A stretch of 64,000 nt of DNA from positions 748,417-812,416 of the forward strand of contig CAJNOP010000055.1 in the NCBI GenBank assembly GCA_905250075.1, written 5' to 3'. A program made the translations under genes and the position numbers. Origin of the DNA: Rotaria sp. Silwood1. Lineage: Eukaryota > Rotifera > Eurotatoria > Philodinida > Philodinidae. The notes under the pieces were generated by a model. That model was given only the letters and a program-made list of their open reading frames with translations, made no database searches and had not been told where the DNA came from. Positions 11,901-24,650 of this stretch are shown here, piece by piece (positions within the stretch are counted from its first letter, which is position 1; the number at the start of each line of letters is the position of its first letter).

Positions 11901-14820
11901 TATTTATGTATGTAGAAAAAAACAAAAGCATGATTTTTGTTTTTATTTTTTGAATAAAATATTTATTTGTTTATCTTTCTTTTATCAAGGCTGAAAATGA
12001 CCATAATGCAATGAGTCAAGAACGACGAATATTAAGTCTTATGCATTGGATACAAATGTTAAAACAAGATATTGAAGTACAACGTCGATCAAAAGATGGT
12101 TTGTTTTCATGTTTTATTCTATTTTTTTTTCGAACATTAATCATTTCTCCTGCCTATGAGATGAAACAAAAAAAAAAAGAACAGCACATCCATTTTTCAT
12201 TATAGTCGGTAATTTTTCCCCATTAAAATATCGTAAGGAAGATTCACCAACCGACGATGGAAGTTTATCAAGTGATGGAGCGATGTGTTCTACATCCTCT
12301 CATTCACAAACAGGTACTATCTATATAATATTCGTCTTTGTTTGTTCTATTGACGGTTGTCATTTGTTTCAAAAAAAAGAAAATCTTAAATTAAATAATA
12401 TCATCCTGCTCGATTGTATTAGATATTGTGATTCATCGTGAACAGCATCGAGACAATTTATCGTCCTCATCAAATGATGATGATGATGAAGATGATGATG
12501 GTGCTATGTATCATCATAAAAAAAGAGAAAATAGAAAACGCGAGGGTATTTTCTTCTTCTTCATTTTGATATATTTATTGCACCCATTCTATCAATGCTT
12601 GGGCACGATTGTTCGTCATGTATGTTTCTTGATGCTTGTTCGATTTAGTTTTAAATCATTATTGTTATTTATTTGTGTTAAATTATTTCAATATTGAAGT
12701 TTTTTTTTTTTTGTTTTGAAATATAGGTATTGAAAATTTACAAGGATTTTGTAAACAAAATGAAAAATTTTCAACAAGTGTTAATCCGAGTGAAATATTT
12801 GTTAATCGTGAAAGTGTAAGAATATTTTTATTGAATATAATCATGATTGTTTTCTTTTTTTGTTCCATTTTTAATTTAAGGTTCGTCTTCTACAATGTCT
12901 TTATGAAGGAAGTTTATATAAAATAGAATTAATTTATAATCAAATTAAACATTTACCAGAACCACGATATGAACATTCACAACGTTTTGCCAAAAGTTAT
13001 ACGGATAAAGTATGTAAGAGAGTGTGATTTCTTATATGAAATCTATGATAGAAAATGAAAATTTGAACGTATTTAATTATGTAGAATATAGATTGATGGT
13101 GCTAATTCTATTTTGATTATTTCAATAGAGAAGAGAAATATTTGTTTATTTGAATAGAATTTCAAAGTTCGAAAAGAGAAATCTTTTTTCGAAAATTATT
13201 ATCTTCTTTCGGAATGTTTTAAAGATAAAATTTAATGATTGTCATATTAATAGCATGATCTCTATGTTAAGAATTTTTTGAAAATAGTCTGTTCTCTCTC
13301 GATTTCAAGAACTGTGAGTAGGTATAGTTTCAACAAACTGTTCACCTAAAATCCATGTTGACTATACTTGATCGGTGTTCACTGATTAATTTAACATATG
13401 CCTACTGTATAGAATCGCCGTGACTGAGTGACTACGTTATTAAACTCACTAATAGTTATTTATCTAGGATCGTCTGTTCGATAGTATGCTGATTACGTTG
13501 TGACATAGACTTGTCCTTGTGGTTGGCATATAGCTAGTTAGTGTGTATGAAGAGCTCAAGCAATTGAGCACAAGAAATCTGCGTTAGACCAACTTTCTCC
13601 CCAGAACGACATCTAAAGAATCTGCCATTTAATAGTATTCCATACCAAAAGGCAGAAGTATATTCTTTCCGTACGGTACGGGTGTGTTCATGTTCTAGTG
13701 ATGTAGAAAATCTTTTTTTTTCCATTTTTTAGGGAATTCCAACAACCTTCCTTCGAATTCCATTTCAACCATTAAGTCAAAATCCTCCATCTACTATGGG
13801 TTATCTTGCACGGACAATGCCAATAGTTGCCGCACCAGCTATGATGCAACAACCTGCACCACCACCGCCATATTCAACTCATAAACCAGCACCAATAGGT
13901 TGGGCAATTAATGAAGCTTCGAATGATCATCCAACACAAGGTAATAACAAAGAAAAACATAAGATTTTCATCTATTTTATATAATTATTCTGGGCTTACT
14001 TCAATTTTCGATAAGTTTAATAATGAAAACTAACTATTCATTATTATAGATTATAGAGCATCACCCAAACTTTTTATTGTGTCTAATGAAAAAAGTTCTT
14101 GTAAGTTTCGACTACTAACAAATATTTGCTTTTTAAAAACAAAACTTGTTTTTCTATTTTCAAAAAATTCTATTATGCTTTTCTTCTTCTTCTTCTTCTT
14201 CTTCTTTTATTTTGATCAATCAAGATCTAAGATAGTTCGAAATTTCGCTCCTTAAAAAAAAAAAGACTAAAATTCATATGCTTTGTGTTTGTATTCTATT
14301 CTATTCAAATAATAACACATTTTTGCTTTTATTTTACAAACAAATTTATTCAGGTATACATTCAACGTGTAAGTTAATATTATTGTGTGATGATCGATGC
14401 ATGTGTTATGGATTTGCTTTGATAAATATTTTCATTCCGAAGATAAAAATACGTTCAATAATAAATTTGATTTTCTTTTTTTGTTTTATATATAGATAAT
14501 CGATCAGCAGCACCTACACCACCTTATCCAGTTCTTCCGAATGTAATGACAGCATCAACAGATTCTTATCGACAACAACAAGCAGTTAAACATGTTAAAG
14601 TATTACATGCTTATGATGCACGACATGATGATGAATTAACTATACGACCAGGTAATATTGAATTTTTGTTTTATTTTCATTTTGTTTTGATTTGATATGA
14701 AATGTTTTTTTTTCAGGTGATATTATTGTATTAATTGAACGTCGTTCTGATAATTGGTTTAAAGGCAATTTGCATGGAAATATTGGTTTATTTCCAGGCA
14801 ATTTTGTACAAGAATTATAA
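8912..14820 (+). CDS. F-BAR and SH3 domain protein (nostrin-like)
   Basis: Exons, all GT..AG with consistent phase: 8912-8944, 8995-9080, 9142-9222, 9290-9434, 9505-9567, 9627-9731, 9793-9855, 10668-10703, 10872-10988, 11048-11155, 11797-11907, 11990-12098, 12206-12313, 12423-12545, 12727-12815, 12881-13009, 13733-13940, 14050-14100, 14496-14651, 14717-14820. They give 674 aa. The N-terminus (residues about 1-300) is an F-BAR domain: YEALKKLMKSGNEL, then YDIEIAYAKGLRK, then long coiled coil. Next come a Ser- and Asp-rich acidic stretch, a helical segment, and a Pro-rich linker (APPPPYS). The last 57 residues are an SH3 domain (LHAYDARHDDELTIRPGD, NWFKGNL, GLFPGNFVQEL). F-BAR/SH3 proteins shape membranes and link endocytosis to actin. 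Domain order and the AYAKGL motif fit nostrin best, but other F-BAR/SH3 families are possible. A 15-bp in-frame microexon at 14354-14368 may be alternatively used. Confidence 0.88.
13400..13640 (+). repeat. Dispersed repeat, copy 1 (in F-BAR intron)
   Basis: This lies in the 723-bp intron 13010-13732. It shares an extended, diverged similarity with 60013-60165: GACTACGTTGTGACAT against GACTACATTGTAACAT, then a shared CTTGTGG..AGT, and CAAGCAATTGAGCACAAGAA against CAAGCAATTTAGTGCAAGAA. Its left edge (GTGACTGAGTGACTAC) looks like a weak RNA polymerase III A box, so it could be an old SINE. Confidence 0.5.
14181..14206. repeat. (TTC)n microsatellite in intron
   Basis: About nine TTC/TCT units in the intron before the exon at 14496 of the F-BAR/SH3 gene. 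Confidence 0.9.
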
Positions 14821-16839
14821 ATTGAATACTAGTCTTGAATTTTTAATATTTGTTATTTGATATCAGTCTTTTATTTGTCTCATAAAGTTTGTAGAACAGT
14901 GGTGGTGAGCAGAAATTATACAAACGAATGAATGATTAAAAGGCATGAACATAATGATGTTTTGTTTTTTTTTGTATTTGCCATATGTGCGTGTATTTAT
15001 TATTATTTTGTTTCCTTTTGTTTTTTTTTTTGTTTGCCTTGAATATACATCTGGAAATTGATTTCTATATTAAGGAAAATTATGATCAATAAGGAAATCA
15101 ATCTCTATGACGTGAATCATTTATTTCGAAAAATAAAAAAAATCTTACGAAAAAAATTTCCTATATCATTCGTTTGATTCATCATAGTCTAAGTAACTAT
15201 TTAGAAGTCATATTATCAACTATTGGATCATTTTAGAGCTTTCTCTAGCATTAAATGCGACTAATGTGTTCCGAAACACTTGTTTTTTTCTTTAAACTTA
15301 TGCATAGTATCTTTACTAAGGAAGATAATGGTTGTCGACTGGCGTCTTTTCATATTGAAAATTTTTGGAAAGGCAACGATCATAATTTTCTATCAATATG
15401 TTGTCATACTACTACTAGTTTCTTCAATTAGTATAATGTATAGTCGTTCAAAAAATTATACATGCATTGAGACTTTTTTGTTGTCTCGTAATTCGAAAAA
15501 ACGAAACAGATGACAAATTTTGACAGGATTCATTCAATGGTGATCGCTGATAATCCAAGCATTTCAACTTTAATCATTGATGTACGTCGTTTTGAATTCT
15601 TTGATGAAGTAAGACGATAGAATGAATGACTAATTTTTCAACTAACTTTGTCAAGTTATTCCGTTGATTTAATTGAAATCTTTATTCTTTGATTGATTGA
15701 TACAGTCATATTTTTCATATTTCATAACAGAATATGTAGTGAATGAGTTTTATGATCATAAATACATTAACACCATGTTAACTAATCGGTAATTTTGTTA
15801 CAGAATCATATTTTTGAATAACTTTTGTATTTGATACAAGTTGCAAATTTTCATCTGATTCAACCATTCCTAAATATTTGCTCAGCACTCTGTAGAAAAT
15901 AAAAGTCATCAAGATTCTGACAACAGGATGTGGGTGTAGCGATGGACTTAGTTCTCCTTTGAATTTACATCTTACATTCTAAATCCTGCATCGATCTCAT
16001 TGGATAGATTCATTTTTTTCTCACAATAATTCATCTGATGTAAATGTGAAATGTGGTAGGAACATAGGAAGCAAGCTCGTTAGGTTCACAAAGGAACTGA
16101 TCCAAAGTATCTAATTAAGAAATCGTTTCAACAATTTGTTTGTATACACAAATTCAAATGTAAGGATTAAAAAAGTAATCGAACAGACGGCATTTAAATA
16201 GGAAAAAATTTATTCGAATTTCTCAAAGATTCTTTTATTTGGAGAGCACTCTGTATTTATAATTCCATAGTTTGATTAATGTGTCTTTTGCGGTTGTCAG
16301 CAAACCAATACAAACGAGCAGTTTATGCTAATCTCAACGTCAATCGAAAACAAATGAGCGAGTTGTTCTCGAGAAACCCCGAAAATAGCAGGGTCTTTCC
16401 AAGCATCAAATTGCTGCCGGTTGATTGCCCATATACCTATGATTTTTACCAGACTTGAATCATACAAGAATAATCACAATAATCCGAGTTACGAGAAAAA
16501 ATCAATATTCATTTTTCAATTTCATACATTATTAGGCAAAAATTTTTATATACTGCATCGATACATTTAATCAATTGCTAAATTAGTTATTGCAACTTCC
16601 TCTATAAAAAAAAAGTAAGAATGAGCAGTGTATACATTCGTCCAATCGTATTCTATTGCAACACCATTAATAAACAATAATCGTACTAAATCTATGCATA
16701 AGAATCACAAGTATTCCTTAAGAAAATGAATAAAAATTTTCTTCAATGAACCGTAGAAGTGAATGCATAGTCGAATTACTGACTAACAAAATATGGTAAA
16801 AGCAAATAAGTGAAAGAGAAGGAATAAATAGAAGGAAAA
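14821..16839. other. Intergenic, no gene recognised
   Basis: This is the 3' region of the F-BAR gene followed by AT-rich DNA. A single GGATGTGGGTGTAG half-motif sits at about 15.93 kb. AGCACTCTGTA occurs twice, near 15.89 and 16.25 kb. No supported coding exon or RNA gene was found. Confidence 0.55.
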
Positions 16840-17405
16840 ATGCATTTCATGTCAATCAAATCAATTTCCAATATGTTGAAGTTTGTCATATTCGTTACTA
16901 TCGTATGTAACTGTTTTATAAGCATAGTAGTACTTTTCTTAGTTGTTTTCTTTAGTTGTGCCTGAGCCTCGTTCTTGCAAATCGTCCTTCACTGAAACAA
17001 CCGGATCGTAGTCAGTCTTTAGTTAGACAACCTCCCGGTATTGGTCCTAATCCTTTTTCAGGTGATGACTACCGTTTATTGCAAGCAGACTTGTGCGCCA
17101 ATGATACGGTGGCTCAAGATTTTCTAAGCCAAACTCGAGCATTGATCATAGAACTGAGCAAGGATGGATCCTTCGCTGATGCTTTAGCGAAGCGGGCACA
17201 TGCAATTGCTTACATACAAAGTGACACAAATGCTGAACTTTTATCATCAAACTGTACTCAATACTTTGCTGGTTTGTTAGCTGCAGACAAAAGTGACTTA
17301 AAAACGGAAGATGAATCGGCACCAAATCAGTTCATTATGGGCCAACGCTTTTGGAAGATTTTCTGCAATCTTACTAATAGGTTGTCCACAAAGGAAATCG
17401 GATGA
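16840..17405 (+). CDS. Small secreted protein, family unknown
   Basis: Exon 1 ends at 16902 and exon 2 is 16956-17405, joined by a 53-bp GT..AG intron. Joining restores a signal peptide, MLKFVIFVTILCLSLVLANR, which supports the splice. The preferred start is the ATG at 16873 (159 aa, hydrophobic core directly after Met-Leu-Lys). Two in-frame upstream ATGs (16840, 16849) would add 11 or 8 residues. The mature part is hydrophilic and probably helical, with three Cys (DLCAND, SNCTQY, IFCNLT) and several N-glycosylation sequons (NDT, NCT, NLT). No motif I recognise is present. It is probably exported or lumenal. Confidence 0.65.
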
Positions 17406-18902
17406 ATAATTTATTCTACTTAAATATCCATTGAACTCTAAATAATATACAAATGAATGAATTCCTATTAAAAGAACTTTGAAATAAATCTACTGCTGAA
17501 ATACTTTAATTATTTGAATAGTTGAAATATCTTTTCAGCTATAGTGTGATTTTTGATATATCTGCATGATTTTTAATTATTTGTTTTTCTTTTGATTCAC
17601 CAAATCTGTAATAATCAATGTTCTCATGACATACAAATTGAGATAGTTTGATGTTTATACTCCAAACAAGTGCCATGCATTTTTCATCCAGTGAAATTCA
17701 TCACCTCGGGTTAGTTTATCACAAGTTTAATGGTTGGATTTGTAGTGAGATTTTCTTAAATTCATCAGACAAGTCCATAATATTGATCCTAATGCAAGTT
17801 TCGGCAGATCTAAGTAATTTTCTCATTGAATCGTCACAGATTTTTGCCACTTGTACAAAAGCATCATCGTTTTCCAATAGATTTGCGTCAAAGAACGAAA
17901 GCGATTCGCATTCTTGATGTTTCTAGTCAATTCAAGGTGCAAATGGCACAGTTCCTGTGTAGGATGAATTCTTCGTCAATATTCATATATCAACAGAGAA
18001 AATCAAATAGATACAGATAAGTGTCAAAGCGAGGTCGTGAATCCATCGAAGATCGAATTATTTGAAAGTAGTTACAGGCATTTTCTGCATTCACACCTGC
18101 ATCTTATCCACTCACTCTCAGTCCTGTTAGATCTATAGTTATTAATAATCTGAAGGTCGTCTGACAAACTGATATTTGATAGATAGTATGGATCGAGTTA
18201 TGACAATTGTTCAGCGAATAAAATCTTGCCATGTTATAACAATAAGCAGGATGAGACATCCATAGTTGTCCAATAAGTCATTCTTAATCGATGACACTCT
18301 GGTGGCTATCTGGTCTACATGAGTTATGCTAACGGTAAAAGTTGCGGCCCTATCCCTCGATCTATTACTAAGTTATAGAGGTTAGGCTACATTTACCAAG
18401 AGAAGTTCATTGTGGAAAAGATGCGTCTTGGCATAAACGATTGCCTTCAGAGCGAGAATGTTGCATGACATATGCATGAACAGAGAGCTTCATTCCCTAA
18501 GAAGTGAATATATTTGAATTTCTTTGAAGGATCGACCTGGCGAGTTAATGGAGGAAGAGTATCAATATGTTAATGTTCTTTCTATCCTACCAAAAATGGA
18601 TCTTGGTGCATCAACGAACTTTCCGCTATTAAGTGTTGGCACCAGGCAAAATTTTCATAAAACTGGTAGCCTAACATGAGCTACAAACATTGAAAATTTA
18701 AAGCAAAACAATGTTTTTCGAATCAAGATAAGATAGAATAAGTGATGCAATTATTCTACTGATTTTACATTTCTCAGAAACTTTTGCATTGGCTGTATGA
18801 ATAGTTAAGTATTGATCTCAACTTCTTATTTTCGTAAAAAGTGTGTCACAACTCGCTCTCTTCTTTTGCAGAATATAGGTGTGCGTTTATCTGTTTATCT
18901 CA

Positions 18903-18972
18903 GTGTGCCTATTCATATGAGTGTGAATGTGAATGAATGTATACTTCAGACCACACGTCCACATTCACACTG
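18903..18972. repeat. Degenerate TG-rich palindrome
   Basis: GAGTGTGAATGTGAATG, then after about 16 bp CCACACGTCCACATTCACAC. It has the same G-then-C polarity as the TGTGGG palindromes but is more decayed. Confidence 0.45.
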
Positions 18973-19736
18973 AATTTCGAATATTGATTTTTCAGGTAGT
19001 ACACTATTTTTACAAATCAAGATGCACCCTCTCTGCATGAATGAGCAGCTGTGATAGAATGATTGTCAAAAGTACAGATTGGTTCACTTGTGAGACTCTA
19101 TCTCTATGTATAATCGTTGTATTCTAGGCAAATTGTCTTCTACCTTTATCCATTTCTTTATAGAGAGCTAAAGTGTTTTTTTCTGCAAAAAAGCGAATCC
19201 TAACATAATTTATATCTGCTATTTTATTTTGGTTTTTCTATTCAACTGATCGAGTCATGCAAAGAAAGCAATCTGCATCAGCCGAACCAAGCTACAGCTT
19301 ATGGCTTCCTACATCTTTCAAACTACTTTGAATATAAACTCTAGATTTGTACTATTTGTTCTTATAGTTAATAGTTATGCCTTTTCCGTATGCTCTTTTC
19401 GCTTGGTTCAAATATACCATTCACAAGAGAGAGTAAGTCTTTAGACTCTATTTTAGCTCTAAGTCCTAGTGTGCAATACCAGTATGAGTTGTTAGGACTT
19501 TAATTAATTCACAAAACTCCTCTTGTTAATGTGTTTAAACTAAGCAGTACAATCACCTTGCTGAAGATTCTTGCCACTTTCATAAATATACATTGTGCCA
19601 GCTCTGTCATGACCAGCTGTTTTCGATATTCCAGCTTTTCTGGTAGAAGGAAATTCTACTGAAGTAGCATGTCTATCAATTGTTTTACTATTGGTTGGAT
19701 AACAGTCTCTGTCTTCTGCATACACGCTTGTACAAA

Positions 19737-19795
19737 TGTGAGAGTGCGAGTGGGAAGGTAGCTAAGGGTCTTCTTTTCACCTATATCTACGCCCT
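19737..19795. repeat. Degenerate TGTGGG-type palindrome
   Basis: The G-rich arm TGTGAGAGTGCGAGTGGG and a C-rich arm (CACCTATATCTACGCCCT) are separated by about 20 bp. It is a weak copy. Confidence 0.35.
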
Positions 19796-20015
19796 AGATT
19801 TTCTGAAACATTGATCGCAGTACTGTCAAATATGGAGAATCCACTAGCATGCTTTCGTCCACCTTCCCAAACCTATCATATTGATGACACTACTATGCGA
19901 GATTTATTAAAATAAGGTAACCTACAAGGAACTACAGTAGATGGATAAAACTAACTATAAGTGTTGCACTCTAGTCAATGATCTAGATTGAGATTGAGCA
20001 CTGTTTAGGAAATCT

Positions 20016-20678
20016 TCAATTGGTTTTTGTTTTGTTCAACTCCTTTTGTTTTTCGTTGTCTTCGACGCGTTTAATGTATTTGTCATGTAATGATGTGAAC
20101 AGGATTAAGGAAATGATGGAACCAATCAAGCAACAGAACATATCACTTTGAGTATCCCAAATATATCCTTGAGTACCGAGAAAAGCGTCTGCTGCTTCTC
20201 CCGTTGCTTCGGCTACTGCCCATTCAATTAATTCATATTCGGCCGAAAAGCTTAACGTAATCGAGACACATATAAATGCTAATAACAATGGACGAGCTTG
20301 AATGATCGCTCGTCTTATTAATATTTCACGTACGATCAACACCGGTATAAAGCCTTGCGCAAAATGCCCAATCTTATCGTAATTATTTCGTTGCATGTGA
20401 AATACATCTCGAAGACGATTGAAAAATGGGACTTCAGCATAAGTGTAATGAGCACCGATCAAGAGAATTACACAATGAATGAAGACAAGTAATTGTACAA
20501 GATTTGTAAATTGAAAATGCGGCGAAACAAAGATCATTGCAAAGACACCGAGCACAGCAGGAAGAATTTCCAGAAACCAAACAAATTGATCATGCGGATT
20601 AATGGACGAGCGCACTAAGATAATGGAGAACGCCAAGAGCAGAAGTATTGCAAGACGTCGAGAAGCTGGTGGTAGCAT
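20016..20678 (-). CDS. DUF2238 (YjdF-like) multi-pass membrane protein
   Basis: A single exon encodes 220 aa with about six membrane helices. Family-typical motifs appear in order: GAHYTYAEVPFFN, RNNYDKIGHFAQGF, SAEYELIEWAVAEATGE, DAFLGTQGYIWDTQSDM. They match the DUF2238/YjdF inner-membrane family, which is mainly bacterial, and the length is close to the bacterial proteins (about 200-215 aa). I chose the ATG at 20678 because TTTAG|AT precedes it by two bases, a good acceptor for a 5'-UTR intron or spliced leader, and conservation starts there. The frame stays open upstream to 20981, but that stretch looks like leader read-through. Biochemical role is unknown. Origin by transfer from bacteria is an inference. 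Confidence 0.88.
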   Translation of the reverse strand: MLPPASRRLAILLLLAFSIILVRSSINPHDQFVWFLEILPAVLGVFAMIFVSPHFQFTNLVQLLVFIHCVILLIGAHYTYAEVPFFNRLRDVFHMQRNNYDKIGHFAQGFIPVLIVREILIRRAIIQARPLLLAFICVSITLSFSAEYELIEWAVAEATGEAADAFLGTQGYIWDTQSDMFCCLIGSIISLILFTSLHDKYIKRVEDNEKQKELNKTKTN

Positions 20679-20680
20679 AT

Positions 20681-20687
20681 CTAAAGA
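20681..20687 (-). promoter_or_regulatory. Acceptor-like site just before DUF2238 start codon
   Basis: On the minus strand ATCTTTAG ends two bases before the ATG. It favours the 20678 start over the longer open frame and is a candidate trans-splicing or 5'-UTR intron acceptor. Confidence 0.45.
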
Positions 20688-21397
20688 TATAAGGGTTATT
20701 TTATAGTTTTTTGTTTGCTGATTCACAAGTGCTTTTTGGGGGTTCATTATGTGTTCCTTATTCGCATATATCAGTTCAAGGAATAAATAGGCGATGGAAA
20801 AAAAAACGTAATTTCGAGCGAACTCATACAAGTGACACTGAAAACAAAATGCATGTATGTTAAAAACAGGAAAGAAAGAAAAGCAAAGACAGAATAGGTT
20901 CACTACGAAATATACCGAAACCAGCGCCAGGAGTAAATGAAATTCACGATAAGAAAGAAGTGAAGAAACCAGAACAAACATCTAGAATATATAAGTTTTG
21001 CTTGTATCACCGTCTTAACACATGCAAAGAGAAAGAGAGATTACACGCCAATACAAAATACTGTTCAAATGAATTGTTTGTTTTCTTTATGAAAACAAAA
21101 AATATCCAAGCACAGCGGGAAAAAACTTACAAGTTTTCTCTGTGATTTTTATCGTCGCCAATTAGTCTGTAGATGAGTTCGTAGTAATAGTTGTTATTGT
21201 TAAAAATGTACTTACTGTTTCGATGAACTGTTATCGCCATCATTAGTGGCCTCATCATTCGTGTCATCGCCTGCAACACTAAAAAAATTCTTAGAATAAT
21301 AAGCTGCAAAGGATGTAGCTGTCGGTATATATGTGTGACGATGACGATGAGTTCAGTTCTTCTTTTAACTCACACGCACGCTCAAAGAGAATTAGCA

Positions 21398-21483
21398 AGG
21401 GTGTGAGTGTGGATGCGTGAATTTGGATGTCGATTAGGATATACAAATGATCAGTTTTCACATCCACAGCCACACCTACACCT
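21398..21483. repeat. TGTGGG-type palindrome
   Basis: AAGGGTGTGAGTGTGGATG, a spacer of about 45 bp, then CACATCCACAGCCACACC and TACACC. The arms pair imperfectly, with G arm first. Confidence 0.55.
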
Positions 21484-23532
21484 TTTATGAATTAAAATTT
21501 AGGCAACTGGTTTTCGGAGGTGAACTCAACATGTGTGTGTAGGCTCCATAATTAGTGAGCAAAAACCAAAGACAAGAGAACTTTTTTCTTGAATTTTGAA
21601 TCATCGATAAAATTTGAGCAATGTTATTTATGCTTTCGTCGAACTTTCTCAGCCATGAAAATAAATGCATCATAGTTGTGATTTCATAAAAAGAATGTCG
21701 AATTTTGTGTGCAAGTATTTGGTATTTTAAGAATGCATGATGCCGTGTACTATTGCGATAAAGAGCCATTCAGAATAATTAATATTTCACTATGTGTCTT
21801 CGATGATAAATGATCGTTTGCATTTACAGAATCGATGCTTGTGCTTGTCGTCATATTCTCTTTGGGCCATTGATAATAATTTAATAGGGCAATGATTACC
21901 ATTACCGTTGGTTAATACACAATAATAATGATGACGACACATGCATACACCAAATTCAGTCACAAACATATATGAGCATGTTTTTCTTCATCTTCAAAAT
22001 GGCATACGTCTATTGAAAAAATTCTTTCCATGACTTTTCAAGTTCTTTGTTAATTCAGTTTCGCCTTGAGTTGATAAGAAGAATTGTGCCTGACTTAAAG
22101 ACAAACAAGGAAAGCTGTGTTATTCAACAGACTATCGAAACATAAATTCTGTATAGATGAAGTACTCAGTGAATAAAAGTCATGAAAAGAGAAACAGCTT
22201 CGCGCATTTCTGCCAAATAATAAATAAATTGAAACTAGAAGAGAGTCGAGACAAATAAAAAACGAGCCATTTTGTAGGCGAAAATCGAATACATTACACA
22301 AACGACAAAGAGTGTGATTTCTGGGCAACATAACAATGCATATGTCTAGATTCGCCTTGAGCAAGAAAAATAAATGTTCTAATGATGTTGATTCTCTTTT
22401 TTTTCTTCCTTATTGTTGATTCATTCTTATTTCCAGTAGAGACTAAAAAGCACAAGAGCGAACAAAGAATCTCATTTGATCGAGAACTATACAAGTAGCC
22501 TATGTAATGACACTGCAAAAATCGAGCGCAAGAAAAAAAAATATATGGAAGACGCGCAAAAAAAAATTCTGCCATGCTTGTTTTGCATGCATGCATAGTG
22601 ACCCAAGAAGTACATCTAGGCAAAAGAAGATGAAAGGAAGAAAAAAAAATGGCATTCAGTATCCTAAAGAGAAGAGTCACATGGCTTTTATTCGACGCTT
22701 TTATTCTCACTGATTGATGCAACAAATGTATGTGGATAGATAAGAGTTTTCAAGACACAGAAAAAAAAAAGTAACACATACGCTCAAGGATATTAAATAA
22801 ACCATTTCTGCTCTAGTTGTTGGCAGCCATCAATACATGATGCTCGGCAACATGAATCAATTAAAGTATATATTTAAAAAGAAATTTTCTCTATTGTAAA
22901 CTTGCTTTTGTCGTTTGTCGATCACGATGACGACGCTTCTTCTTGTGCTCTGTTATTCTATAACGACAACATTCCCACAAACAAAAATGGAGAATTGAAA
23001 AAAAGAAAACGCATATTTTTGTCTGACTTTGCGTTCTTCATAGGCTCAAGGAGAACGATGCAGCGAGGTAGAAGCAGAAAAGAAACAATTGCGAAAAAAA
23101 CAACTCTCCAATAGAAACAAAGTAAAAGAGCTGGCATGTTATATTTATGTAGATAGCACAAACAGTAAAAAACTTTGAGAATAAAGCTAGACGTGTTCAT
23201 TGTCGGTTTCTTATTCTGTCTGGCCTTTACTTTTTATTCTTTGTTGATCTGGAGTAGCGATAAGCATGTAGTGGTCGTGCTGCGAAAGAGAAGCAATTCT
23301 CGACACTTAAATTCGACCAAGATGCTATGTCAACTGGCTCTTATTTTCAAGTTAGGTTGACGAATATAGATCCGAACAGATATTCTGTCTCAATCGAAAA
23401 GAACATTTTGCTCGGTGAAGTTTTGATAGAGAAAAGACAAGAATGCGTGTGTGCCTATGTGTTTTGGTATGAGTTGCAAACAAGACATCCACATACATCC
23501 ATTACCAGCTCAAGTTTCTCGGTAGTTATCAC

Positions 23533-24135
23533 ATGATAATGTTCGATATTTCTCTGATATTTGATCACTCTTTAACTAATGGCATAATATTTAACTTGAC
23601 GTTCTATTGTTTTTCTGTATACAAAAAGCAACTTTTTCATGGTTTTACTTAAAATAAATCTTCGTCTCTGGTATCGTGTGATTTGAACTTATTTGACTTA
23701 AACAAACAAGTTTATGAATTTTTCAATAAAGAAGAGTATAAGCAAAGATTCATTAAATGGATTCGAGAATTGCAATGAAGTATGAATAATTAGAATGATT
23801 ATTTCTAATATTTAAATAAGTAAAAGCTTGATGAAGTTATTTTTGTATTTCATTTTTGTTCTACCGACATCACATCTAGCTAACCTAATTTGTACAGACG
23901 GCTAGGTTTTGGAGGAAACAAAAAAAAAAGAGAAAGAGAACAAGCATTAAAGACAACAAAATGTGATCGAATATTACCATCATGAATCATAACAAACAGT
24001 TCTTATCGAAATTTTATGATTATGATATTAGTTGAAGAATGATCAAGTATCAGAGAAAGGCCATACATTGTTTTTACTATCAGACTATATAAACAGAAAA
24101 TTGCTTTGAACTTTTAATATGAAATGGAAATATCT
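23533..24135. mobile_element. Decayed TIR element, same family as 33.9 kb element
   Basis: The left part (TTTGATCACTCTTTAACTAA, 23571-23602) and right part (GAAATTTTATGATTATGATA, about 24008-24130) are inverted copies of each other and match the arms of the element at 33933-34864. The outer ends are eroded and no transposase is visible. Confidence 0.5.
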
Positions 24136-24258
24136 CCTCCACTTTTTTTTTGTGTCCTAAATAAAGAGCACAAGTAAAAAGATATCATTGATGATCAGTA
24201 CTATAGATGTTGATGTGAAGAAAGCAAAGGAAACTGTGTCAAATATTCGAAAAAAGTC

Positions 24259-24650
24259 TTGATATTCTTCATAATCACGCTGAAAAGTATATGCCTACCT
24301 TGCTGCATAAAATACATGTAAAGAATGTAATCGTAAACATGTCATTCATGCATAACAAAATAAACACAGATACAGCTGATGAAGCAAGTAGGCATATGAA
24401 TATTTGAAAGAGTCCTCGGTGTCTATTACTGGCAAACAGAAAAAAAAATACTCTTACCTTGCTATACAAAATATAAGTAAAAGAAATAAATATACAAATG
24501 TGTCATACACACGCATGACACAAGAAATATCGATGCGATTGACGAAGCAAGCAGTTGTGCGAATGTTTCAAAGAGGCTTTGATATCCATCATTATCAAGC
24601 AGAAAAAAAAATATATTCTTATCATGCTATATAAAATATAAGTAAAAAAA
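24259..24650. repeat. Tandem repeat, period about 161 bp, ~2.4 copies
   Basis: Three related blocks begin near 24259, 24419 and 24580. Each carries a TACCTTGCT(A/G)CATAAAATA-type core followed by TAAGTAAA. Copies 2 and 3 are closest to each other. Confidence 0.65.

Larger units (their letters stand above)
17406..20015. other. Intergenic, no gene recognised
   Basis: Short ORFs at 17648-17917 and 19540-19725 (minus) have no recognisable domain. The second abuts the degenerate TGTGGG-type palindrome at 19737 and could be a decayed exon fragment. Two degenerate palindromes lie here. I see nothing else supportable. Confidence 0.5.

Noticed and set aside
20679-20981. Upstream open extension of the DUF2238 frame (101 extra codons)
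   Set aside because: Conserved motifs begin after 20678, an acceptor-like site sits two bases before that ATG, and the extension has the composition of translated AT-rich leader.
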